Of a DNA stretch of 64,000 nucleotides, positions 30,903 through 37,883 are shown one piece after another. Source of the DNA: Prevotella sp. (GTDB lineage: Bacteria > Bacteroidota > Bacteroidia > Bacteroidales > Bacteroidaceae); assembly GCA_017412705.1 (NCBI GenBank), contig JAFPWS010000022.1:1-64000 (forward strand). The letters run 5' to 3'. Both the position numbers and the translations under genes were made by a program. Numbering within the stretch: position 1 is the stretch's first letter; every line of letters starts with the position of its first letter. The notes under the pieces are model-generated. The model was not told the origin of the DNA and made no database searches. It saw nothing but the letters and a program-made list of their open reading frames with translations.

Positions 30903-32171
30903 ATGAAAGTTTTAATGTTTGGATGGGAGTATCCTCCTCACGTGTTCGGTGGATTAGCCACTGCTAACTATGGTATCTCACAGGGTTTGCATGCCCAGGG
31001 TGACATGGACATTACCCTTTGCCTGCCGCATCCCTTTGGCGATGAAGACCGCTCGGCCTGCAATATTGTGGCCATGAATGCTGTTCCTATTGCCTGGCGC
31101 GACGTGTCGGCTGACTATGTTCGCGAAAGGGTGGGCAACATCATGGACCCGGAACTCTATTTCCGTCTGCGCGACCACTTGTATGCCGACTTTAACTACA
31201 TGCACGTCAACGACCTTGGTGCCATGGAGTTTGCCGGCGGCTATCCCGGCAACCTGCACGAGGAGATCAACAACTACTCAATCATTGCAGGTGTGGTGGC
31301 CCGTACGTTTGACTATGACATCATCCATGCCCACGACTGGCTGACCTATCCTGCCGGCATCCATGCCAAGCAGGTCAGCGGCAAGCCTTTGTGCATCCAT
31401 GTCCATGCTACCGATTTCGACCGTTCCCGTGGCAAGGTGAACCCCACCGTCTATTCTATCGAGAAGAATGGTATGGACAATGCCGACTGCATCATGTGTG
31501 TATCGGAGCTGACTCGTCAGACCGTCATTAACCAGTATCATCAGGATCCACGCAAGTGCTACACTGTGCACAATGCCGTATATCCTCTGCCCGAAGAGTA
31601 TCAGGCTATTCCTCGTCCCGACCATACCGGCAAGGACAAGGTGGTCACCTTCCTCGGACGTATCACCATGCAGAAGGGACCTGAGTATTTCGTTGAGGCT
31701 GCTAACATGGTGATTCGCCGTACCCGCAACGTGCGCTTCTGCATGGCAGGTTCCGGCGACATGATGGACGCTATGATTCATCTGGCTGCCGAGCGTGGCA
31801 TTGCAGACCGTTTCCACTTCCCGGGATTCATGCGTGGCAAGCAGGTTTACGAGTGCCTGAAGGATTCTGACGTCTATGTCATGCCTTCCGTCTCCGAGCC
31901 GTTCGGCATCTCTCCCTTGGAGGCCATGCAGTGCGGCACGCCTTCCATCATCTCCAAGCAGTCAGGCTGCGCCGAGATTCTGACCAATTGTATCAAGGTA
32001 GACTATTGGGATATCCACGCCCTGGCCGATGCCATCTACTCTATCTGTGCCAACGAGTCGCTCTTCCAGTACCTCAAGGAGGAAGGCAAGAACGAGGTTG
32101 ACCAGATTACCTGGGAGAAAGTCGGCGCATGGATTGCCACGCTCTACAAGCGAACGTTAGGATGGGAGTAG
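30903..32171 (+). CDS. GT4-family glycosyltransferase (glycogen synthase-like)
   Basis: 422 residues, GT-B fold. N-terminal F-G-W-E-Y-P-P-H-V-F-G-G-L with the glycine loop typical of starch/glycogen synthase-like GT4/GT5 enzymes; H-A-H-D-W-L in the acceptor domain; C-terminal S-E-P-F-G-I-S-P-L-E-A-M-Q-C-G-T-P, the nucleotide-sugar binding E-x(7)-E motif. It likely elongates alpha-glucan. It begins 16 bp after the debranching gene. AGGAGG lies 8 bp before the ATG, a strong Shine-Dalgarno that is rare elsewhere in this window. Confidence 0.9.
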   Translation: MKVLMFGWEYPPHVFGGLATANYGISQGLHAQGDMDITLCLPHPFGDEDRSACNIVAMNAVPIAWRDVSADYVRERVGNIMDPELYFRLRDHLYADFNYMHVNDLGAMEFAGGYPGNLHEEINNYSIIAGVVARTFDYDIIHAHDWLTYPAGIHAKQVSGKPLCIHVHATDFDRSRGKVNPTVYSIEKNGMDNADCIMCVSELTRQTVINQYHQDPRKCYTVHNAVYPLPEEYQAIPRPDHTGKDKVVTFLGRITMQKGPEYFVEAANMVIRRTRNVRFCMAGSGDMMDAMIHLAAERGIADRFHFPGFMRGKQVYECLKDSDVYVMPSVSEPFGISPLEAMQCGTPSIISKQSGCAEILTNCIKVDYWDIHALADAIYSICANESLFQYLKEEGKNEVDQITWEKVGAWIATLYKRTLGWE

Positions 32172-32282
32172 CCCCCTCGTTCCCCCCTGAAGGGGGATGA
32201 AAGATACGACAAATAATAGTAAAAAAACAGACCCAATGCCCCTGTGCTGGTCTTCCCCCTTTCAGGGGGATAAGAGGGGGGC
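32171..32282. repeat. REP-like inverted palindrome pair
   Basis: The 117-bp gap holds two G/C palindromes, CCCCCT-ga-AGGGGG (32183-32196) and CCCCCT-ttc-AGGGGG (32255-32269). The outer segments GCCCCCTC (32171) and GAGGGGGGC (32274) also pair. The layout is that of a REP pair (BIME-like). It may stabilise or partly terminate the message between the GT4 and GH57 genes. Confidence 0.65.
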
Positions 32283-32288
32283 CGCATT

Positions 32289-33692
32289 ATGAAAACAATT
32301 TGTTTATATTTTGAGATACATCAGATTATCCATCTGAAGCGCTACCGTTTCTTTGACATCGGTACCGATCATTATTACTATGATGACTACGAGAATGAGC
32401 GTAGCATCACCGACATTGCCAACCGCTCGTACATGCCTGCCCTGAATGCCATCGGCGACATGATTCGCGACAATGGCGAGTATTTCAAGGTCGCCTTCTC
32501 GCTGTCTGGTACAGGTATCGAGCAGCTTGAGATGCATGCTCCACAGGTGCTGGAGAAGTTGCAGGAGCTCAACCAGACCGGTTGTGTGGAGTTCCTGGCA
32601 GAGCCATACTCACATGGTCTCTCCTCACTGGCTAACGAGGAGACCTTTGCCCTCGACGTGAAGAAGCAGTGTGCCAAGATTGAGGAGTACTTTGGCAAGA
32701 AGCCTACCGTAGCCCGCAACTCATCGCTTATCTACAGCGACGACATTGGCGGACAGATAGCAGCTATGGGTTTCAAGGGTATGCTCACTGAGGGCGCCAA
32801 GCACGTGCTGGGCTGGAAGTCGCCCCACTATGTCTACAACTGCAACATCGCCCCCAACCTGAAGCTGTTGCTCCGCGACGTTGAGCTGTCTGACGATATC
32901 TCGCTGCGCTTCAACAATACAGAATGGGAGGGCTATCCCCTGTTTGCCGATGCTTACATCGACCGCATTGCCCGCTTCCCCGAAGAAGAGCAGATTATCA
33001 ACATCTTCATGGAGCTCTCAGCACTGGGTATCGCTCAGCCACTCAGCTCCAACATCCTCGACTTCCTGAAGGCTCTGCCTGCTTGTGCCAAGGAGAAAGG
33101 CATCACGTTCTCTACCCCGACTGAAATCTGCATGAAGGTGAAGAGCGTGGGCAACCTCGACGTGCCCGACACCCTCTCTTGGGTTGACGAGGAGCGCGAC
33201 TGCTCGTGCTGGCTGGGTAACGCCATGCAGCGCGAGGCCTTCAACAAGCTGTACAGCGTGGCCGACCGTCTGCGCATTGCCGACGACCCGCGCATCAACC
33301 AGGACTGGGACTACCTGCAGGCCTCCAACAACTTCCGCTTCATGACCACCAAGCCCTCTAACGTAGGACTCGACCGTGGCATCTACAGCGGACCCTTCGA
33401 CGCTTTCACCAACTACATGAACATCCTGGGCGACTTCATCAACAGGGTGAATGCCCTCTATCCCCCTGAGATAGAGAACGACGAGCTGAACGCCCTGCTC
33501 ACCACCATCCGCAACCAGGGTGACGAGATTGAGATGAAGGACGCAGAGATTACCCGTCTGAAGGCTCGTCTGGAGAAGTATGAGCCCAAGGAGGAAGAGA
33601 AGGACGCTCCGGCCAAGAAGCCTGCCGCCAAGAAGGCTGCAGCCAAAAAGCCCGCTGCCGCCAAGAAGGCTGCCGCTGCCAAGAAGAGCTGA
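32289..33692 (+). CDS. GH57-family alpha-glucan enzyme with Lys/Ala-rich tail
   Basis: 467 residues. N-terminal C-L-Y-F-E-I-H-Q corresponds to the first GH57 motif (usually H-x-H-Q-P). V-E-F-L-A-E-P-Y-S-H-G-L-S-S-L contains the family E-x-x-x-x-Y/S-H-G region with the probable nucleophile, and Y-S-D-D-I-G matches the later Asp motif. Residues 1-405 form the barrel. The last 60 residues are a coiled-coil helix and then an extreme Lys/Ala/Pro tail (A-A-K-K-A-A-A-K-K-P), like histone H1. The enzyme probably acts as an amylase or branching enzyme on glycogen; the tail may bind nucleic acid or polyanion. Last gene of the glycogen operon. Confidence 0.88.
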   Translation: MKTICLYFEIHQIIHLKRYRFFDIGTDHYYYDDYENERSITDIANRSYMPALNAIGDMIRDNGEYFKVAFSLSGTGIEQLEMHAPQVLEKLQELNQTGCVEFLAEPYSHGLSSLANEETFALDVKKQCAKIEEYFGKKPTVARNSSLIYSDDIGGQIAAMGFKGMLTEGAKHVLGWKSPHYVYNCNIAPNLKLLLRDVELSDDISLRFNNTEWEGYPLFADAYIDRIARFPEEEQIINIFMELSALGIAQPLSSNILDFLKALPACAKEKGITFSTPTEICMKVKSVGNLDVPDTLSWVDEERDCSCWLGNAMQREAFNKLYSVADRLRIADDPRINQDWDYLQASNNFRFMTTKPSNVGLDRGIYSGPFDAFTNYMNILGDFINRVNALYPPEIENDELNALLTTIRNQGDEIEMKDAEITRLKARLEKYEPKEEEKDAPAKKPAAKKAAAKKPAAAKKAAAAKKS

Positions 33693-33717
33693 CATCCTTG
33701 CTTTACACACTATAACG

Positions 33718-33745
33718 AAGCGCCTCCTCAATGGGGGCGCTTTTT
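33718..33745 (+). terminator. Terminator of the glycogen operon
   Basis: AAGCGCCtCC pairs with GGgGGCGCTTT around a 5-nt loop, followed by TTTT; 25 bp after the GH57 stop. Confidence 0.85.
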
Positions 33746-33817
33746 GGTGGAATCAAAAGAAAACGCCTCCTTTAACTTTCTTTATCGTTTTTTTTTTTTG
33801 TTTCACGCTTTTTGGCG

Positions 33818-33825
33818 TACCTTTG
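33818..33825 (+). promoter_or_regulatory. -7 box (TACCTTTG) of the fimbrillin-like operon
   Basis: TACCTTTG with TTTG at 33797-33800. The 45-codon ORF follows 54 bp downstream. Confidence 0.75.
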
Positions 33826-33879
33826 CGCCCGAAAACGAAGGGAACTCTATTATTAACATTATTAAAGCATTCAACTGTA

Positions 33880-34017
33880 ATGAAAACAAAGCGTGACTAT
33901 CGGCAGCCGGCCATGGTTGTGGTCGGGCTGCAAGCAAGAAACCGACTGCTCAGCGGCAGTGACACCCGGCAAGCCGGCGTGCAGAACTACAACTGGAACG
34001 ATGAAGTAGAAGAGTAA
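33880..34017 (+). CDS. Short conserved-type peptide, 45 residues
   Basis: Starts M-K-T-K-R-D-Y-R-Q-P-A-M-V-V-V-G-L, followed by L-L-S-G-S and a Trp/acidic end (N-W-N-D-E-V-E-E). Many Bacteroidales loci have short proteins with this same outline: basic start, Q-P-A-M/T, hydrophobic strand, L-L-x-G-S, acidic C-terminus. It precedes the fimbrillin-like lipoprotein by 25 bp and shares its promoter. Function unknown to me. Confidence 0.65.
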   Translation: MKTKRDYRQPAMVVVGLQARNRLLSGSDTRQAGVQNYNWNDEVEE

Positions 34018-34042
34018 CGAACCCACTAAAATCAAGAAAGCA

Positions 34043-35476
34043 ATGAAGAAGACAATGAGATTTCTCAGCATGGTCGCCCTTGCATTGGTGGGCGCAGTGA
34101 TGACCGGCTGCTCCAGCGACGACAACAGCATCAGCGAGCCGCAGCAGCCCGCAAGCAAAAGCAATGTAGTAACCCTGACCACCACCGTTAGCCTGGACGG
34201 CGGAGCCACCACCCGCGCACTGACCAGTACGGGCGTGAAGACCTTCGCCGCTGGCGAGACGATGGCACTGGTATACAAGAATACGAACAACGAGACGGTG
34301 AAGGCCGTGAGCGCAGCGCTGACCGAGAGCAATATCACCAATGAAGGTCAGTCGGCCACGTTCACCTTCGAGCTGACCGACCCCAGCACGTCGGAGAACG
34401 TCACCTACATCTATCCCGCAGCCATGGCCAAGGACGACGGCTCGGTGGACTACGATGCGCTGGCCTCGCAGGACGGCACCCTCGCCACCCTCTCCAGCTC
34501 GCTCGACCTCGCTACTTATACTGCTGCATGGGACGGCACGTCGCTGCCCGCCGCCACATTGGAGAACCAACTGGCCATCCTCGCCTTGACGCTGAAGAAT
34601 GCTGACGGCACCAACGACATTACCAGCACCATCACGGGCTTGACCCTAAGCGCCGGCTCCAACAGCTACGCCATCACTCGTGAGGCCGCAACAGGTCCCA
34701 TCTACGTCGCCATCCAGCCCACGTCGTCCGCTACCATCACGGTAACCGCCACCACTGGTACCACGGTTTACACGAAGTCGCTGACGGACAAGACTTACGC
34801 TGCCAGCAACGGCTACCCACTCAGCTGGAGGATGAACGTAGGCGGCAAGTTCACCGTCAGCAGCGGCAAACAGGTGTTCTTCTCTCCCGGCAACCTGCGT
34901 TACACGTCTGGTGAATGGAGTTTCTTCGACAAACAGTGGGACTACTACACAGAATACTCTGCCGATTCATGGGACAAGTTCGGTTGGAGTACTTCCGCCA
35001 CCACCTACGGTATGAATACTTCCTCGAACAGTTCAGATTATTCCGGCGACTTCGTGGATTGGGGCGCAACGATAGGCACAGGCTGGCGCACGCTGACCAG
35101 CGCCGAGTGGACATACCTGTTCAACACCCGCACGGTCAACGGCGGCCAAGGCAGTGGCAAGAGCTATACCCAAGGCCAGAGCGTGAATGGCAAGTCTGGT
35201 GTCGTCATCTATCCTGACGACTACACAGGTTCGGAATATGCAGGCAGCGACTGGCCTAAGTTCGAGGCTGCCGGCTGTGTTTTCCTGCCCGCAGCGGGCT
35301 ACCGGGAAGGGACGTCGGTCAGCTATGCCGGCTCATTCAGCCGCTACTGGTCGTCGTCGCCCTATGGCACGGACAAAGCCTACTTCGTGTACTTCGGTTC
35401 GGGCGATCTGGATCCCGCGAAAAGCAACTACCGCTACTACGGGTACTCGGTGCGCCTCGTTCGCCAGGTCGAGTAG
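34043..35476 (+). CDS. Fimbrillin-like lipoprotein with C-terminal FISUMP/C-type-lectin-like domain
   Basis: 477 residues. Signal with lipobox M-T-G-C-S-S. Residues of about 35-270 are Thr/Ser/Ala-rich beta domain (V-T-L-T-T-T-V-S-L, T-R-A-L after it) like the N-terminal half of Bacteroidales fimbrillins. Residues of about 275-477 switch to an aromatic-rich domain: F-F-S-P-G-N-L, W-R-T-L-T-S-A-E-W, F-L-P-A-A-G-Y-R, Y-W-S-S-S, and S-V-R-L-V-R at the end. This is the FISUMP/C-type-lectin-like pattern seen in paralogous surface proteins and in targets of diversity-generating retroelements. Displayed on the outer membrane and probably a binding protein (inference). Confidence 0.75.
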   Translation: MKKTMRFLSMVALALVGAVMTGCSSDDNSISEPQQPASKSNVVTLTTTVSLDGGATTRALTSTGVKTFAAGETMALVYKNTNNETVKAVSAALTESNITNEGQSATFTFELTDPSTSENVTYIYPAAMAKDDGSVDYDALASQDGTLATLSSSLDLATYTAAWDGTSLPAATLENQLAILALTLKNADGTNDITSTITGLTLSAGSNSYAITREAATGPIYVAIQPTSSATITVTATTGTTVYTKSLTDKTYAASNGYPLSWRMNVGGKFTVSSGKQVFFSPGNLRYTSGEWSFFDKQWDYYTEYSADSWDKFGWSTSATTYGMNTSSNSSDYSGDFVDWGATIGTGWRTLTSAEWTYLFNTRTVNGGQGSGKSYTQGQSVNGKSGVVIYPDDYTGSEYAGSDWPKFEAAGCVFLPAAGYREGTSVSYAGSFSRYWSSSPYGTDKAYFVYFGSGDLDPAKSNYRYYGYSVRLVRQVE

Positions 35477-35485
35477 GATTTACCC

Positions 35486-35549
35486 CTTGCCCCCACAACG
35501 GGCAAGACAAACCCCCTCTACGCGTAGTGGATGCGTAGGGGGGATTTTT
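35486..35549 (+). terminator. Tandem hairpins after the fimbrillin-like gene
   Basis: First CTTGCCC / GGGCAAG (35486-35506), then CCCCC-t-CTACGC / GCGTAGGGGG (35512-35543) followed by ATTTTT. The second is a good intrinsic terminator. Confidence 0.8.
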
Positions 35550-35617
35550 CCATTTTCTTTTAAGACAGCAGCCCAACGGCTGTGAAGGGCCTGGCGGACG
35601 GGGCGGAGACCGTCAGA

Positions 35618-35648
35618 GGACGGGGCAAAAACGATGTTTGCTCCGTCC
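35618..35648. repeat. 12-bp inverted repeat in the intergenic region
   Basis: GGACGGGGCAAA pairs with TTTGCTCCGTCC with one G-T pair and a 7-nt loop. No T run follows closely. It lies in the 440-bp gap between the fimbrillin-like gene and the transporter gene. Confidence 0.6.
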
Positions 35649-35677
35649 TTTCGTTGTTTAAGTCGGTGGCGGAAGTT

Positions 35678-35761
35678 AAATCCTCGTCGAGGATTGTTAA
35701 ATCTACGTCGAGGATTGCTAAATCTACGTCGTGGTTTATTATATCCTCGTCGTGGATTTGG
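35678..35761. repeat. Four 21-bp tandem repeats with palindromic cores
   Basis: Units at 35678, 35699, 35720 and 35741, of the form AAATCnnCGTCGnGGnTT; the first core TCCTCG-TCGAGGA is itself nearly palindromic. The unit length keeps a reading frame, but neither strand gives a convincing gene. The rest of this gap holds two hairpins and the promoter at 35836. Confidence 0.75.
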
Positions 35762-35835
35762 CTTTTTCATACCCTTAGTCTATCATTCGTAAGACGATTT
35801 TCTTGTTTTTATTTGGTCAGTCCGTTTTTTATTCG

Positions 35836-35843
35836 TACCTTCG
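35836..35843 (+). promoter_or_regulatory. Probable -7 box (TACCTTCG) of the queuosine operon
   Basis: One mismatch to TAnnTTTG, followed by GCAGCCG as at other promoters in this window; 76 bp before the ATG at 35920. Confidence 0.5.
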
Positions 35844-35919
35844 CAGCCGCTTTCAGAGAGCAGGGGTACTTGCGAAACCTAAATAGTTAGGCGGACCCCC
35901 TTTAACAAAACAAGAGATT

Positions 35920-36612
35920 ATGGAACAACAAGACAATCGTAAAGTCAGCGTGTTGTTTATGCTTTTCGGCACGCTGTTCTGCGTCTGCCTGATTACGGCA
36001 AACGTACTGGAGACAAAGCAACTCTCGTTCGGACCAGTCAACTTGACGGCAGGTATCATCGTTTTCCCCGTGTCGTACATCATCAATGATGTGGTGTGCG
36101 AGGTGTGGGGCTACCAGCGGACCCGTATGCTCATCTGGATGGGTTTCGCCATGAACTTCCTCTTCGTCATCTTCGGTGCCATAGCCGACTGGATACCCGG
36201 AGCTCCGTATTGGCATGGCGATGAGGGCTTCCACGTCATCTTCGGACTGGCGCCGCGCATCACGCTGGCCTCGTTCATTGCCTTCATCCTGGGCTCGTTC
36301 ATCAATGCCTACATCATGTCGCGCATGAAGCTGTCGTCACAAGGTGCTAACTTTTCGGCACGTGCCATTCTGAGCACTGTCGGTGGCGAGAGCGTCGACT
36401 CCATCATCTTCTTCCCGCTGGCCCTGGGCGGCGTCATTCCCTGGGAGGAGATGCCTTCGCTGATGATTTCGCAGGTGACGCTGAAGACGCTCTACGAGAT
36501 TGCGGTACTCCCCCTGACCATCCGTGTCGTGGCTTACACCAAGAAGCACGACCACGAGGATGTCTTCGACAGAGATATCAATTACAACATCTTTAATATC
36601 CTGAAAATATGA
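35920..36612 (+). CDS. Queuosine precursor transporter (YhhQ/QPTR family)
   Basis: 230 residues with about six transmembrane segments. The family features are [28 protein letters not shown] and [10 protein letters not shown]. Members import preQ0/preQ1-type queuosine precursors. The next gene, queF, acts on preQ0, and the two overlap by 4 bp, which supports the assignment. Confidence 0.92.
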   Translation: MEQQDNRKVSVLFMLFGTLFCVCLITANVLETKQLSFGPVNLTAGIIVFPVSYIINDVVCEVWGYQRTRMLIWMGFAMNFLFVIFGAIADWIPGAPYWHGDEGFHVIFGLAPRITLASFIAFILGSFINAYIMSRMKLSSQGANFSARAILSTVGGESVDSIIFFPLALGGVIPWEEMPSLMISQVTLKTLYEIAVLPLTIRVVAYTKKHDHEDVFDRDINYNIFNILKI

Positions 36613-37070
36613 ACAGAGAGCAAGACAACCTGCAGCAGCTGGGCAAGAAGACCGAGTACAAGACGGACTATGCCCCGGAGGTGCTGGAGACCTTTGAGAA
36701 CCGTCACAAGGACAATGACTACTGGGTGCAGTTCAATTGTCCCGAGTTCACCAGCCTGTGTCCCATCACCGGCCAGCCTGACTTCGCGGAGATCAAGATT
36801 ATGTACCTGCCCGCTGAGCGCATGGTCGAGTCGAAGAGCCTGAAGCTCTATCTCTTCTCGTTCCGCAACCACGGTGACTTCCACGAGGACTGCGTCAACA
36901 CCATCATGAAGGACCTGGTGCGGCTCATGCAGCCCAAGTACATCGAGGTGACGGGCATCTTCACCCCTCGTGGCGGCATCAGCATCTATCCTTACGCCAA
37001 CTACGGCCAGCCAGGCACCGAATATGAGCAGATGGCCCGGCAACGACTGTTAAACAGACAAATGATATGA
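36609..37070 (+). CDS. queF: NADPH-dependent preQ0 reductase
   Basis: 153 residues, short unimodular QueF. It has the active-site Cys in [14 protein letters not shown] and the E-S-K-S-L-K-L-Y motif that contacts NADPH. It reduces the nitrile of preQ0 to the amine of preQ1. The start codon overlaps the transporter stop, and the stop overlaps the cyclophilin start. Confidence 0.96.
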   Translation: MNREQDNLQQLGKKTEYKTDYAPEVLETFENRHKDNDYWVQFNCPEFTSLCPITGQPDFAEIKIMYLPAERMVESKSLKLYLFSFRNHGDFHEDCVNTIMKDLVRLMQPKYIEVTGIFTPRGGISIYPYANYGQPGTEYEQMARQRLLNRQMI

Positions 37071-37819
37071 GACAGCTCCGTTTTTTATCCCTATGCTTCT
37101 TGGCTTTGCTGCCTTTAAGCATCCTTGCCCAGGAAGAGCGTGCCGAAGTACTTCTGGAAACCACCGAGGGCAACATTCGCATAGCGCTCTTCAACGAGAC
37201 ACCCCAGCACCGCGACAACTTCCTGAAGCTGAATCGCATGCATATCTACGACTCACTGCTCTTCCACCGTGTCATCAAGGACTTCATGATACAGGCAGGC
37301 GACTTCAAGAGCAAGAATGCCAAGCCCGGCCAGCGCCTGGGTTCCGGCGAGCTGGACTATACGGTGGAGGCTGAGTTCCGTGTGCCCAAGCTGTTCCATC
37401 GCCGCGGCGTGGTGGCAGCGGCCCGTGAGCCCAACAGAATCAATCCCGAGCAGCGTTCCGGTGCCCTCCAGTTCTATATCGTCTGGGGGCGTCCCTGCAA
37501 CGATATGATGCTGGACCGTGTGCAGGTCTATCTGGACAGCATGACGCAAGGCCGTGTGCAGCTGACGCCGGACATGATAGCCACCTACAAGAGCGTCGGA
37601 GGCACGCCTCACCTGGACGGGCAGTACACCGTCTTTGGCGAGGTCATAGAGGGTCTTGACGTCGTGGGGCGCATCCAGGAGATGGAGACCGACAAGTACG
37701 ACCGTCCCTACAAGGACGTAAGGATTCTCCGTGCCACCATCGTGAAAGACCCTTTCGCTCCCAAGGAAGAGCCGAAGAAGCCCAAGCCCCCGATAAATAA
37801 GAAGCGTAAGCGGATGTAG
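37067..37819 (+). CDS. Secreted cyclophilin-type peptidyl-prolyl isomerase
   Basis: 250 residues. Signal peptide ([14 protein letters not shown]). The cyclophilin domain has [23 protein letters not shown] (catalytic Arg and Phe), S-G-A-L-Q-F-Y-I and [11 protein letters not shown] helix-forming insert of about 30 residues separates the Q-F-Y-I and V-F-G-E strands. The C-terminal 25 residues are Lys/Pro-rich (P-K-K-P-K-P-P). It assists protein folding in the periplasm. It is third in the queuosine operon only by overlap, with no obvious functional link. Confidence 0.92.
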   Translation: MRQLRFLSLCFLALLPLSILAQEERAEVLLETTEGNIRIALFNETPQHRDNFLKLNRMHIYDSLLFHRVIKDFMIQAGDFKSKNAKPGQRLGSGELDYTVEAEFRVPKLFHRRGVVAAAREPNRINPEQRSGALQFYIVWGRPCNDMMLDRVQVYLDSMTQGRVQLTPDMIATYKSVGGTPHLDGQYTVFGEVIEGLDVVGRIQEMETDKYDRPYKDVRILRATIVKDPFAPKEEPKKPKPPINKKRKRM

Positions 37820-37851
37820 CTTTTTGCAACCCAGTTGCAATACTTTTACCG

Positions 37852-37859
37852 TACCTTTG
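37852..37859 (+). promoter_or_regulatory. -7 box (TACCTTTG) of the P-type ATPase
   Basis: TACCTTTG, 24 bp before the ATG at 37884. It fixes this start over an in-frame upstream extension. Confidence 0.7.
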
Positions 37860-37883
37860 CACTCGATAAATATAAATAAAGGT

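Noticed and set aside
32172-32288. Possible CRISPR-like spacing of G/C palindromes
   Set aside because: Only two palindromes in opposite orientation with no regular repeats or cas genes; a REP pair explains them better.
35480-35770. Minus-strand frame with P-R-R-R heptad repeats
   Set aside because: The heptads only reflect the 21-bp DNA repeats; the rest of the frame crosses terminators and has no promoter.
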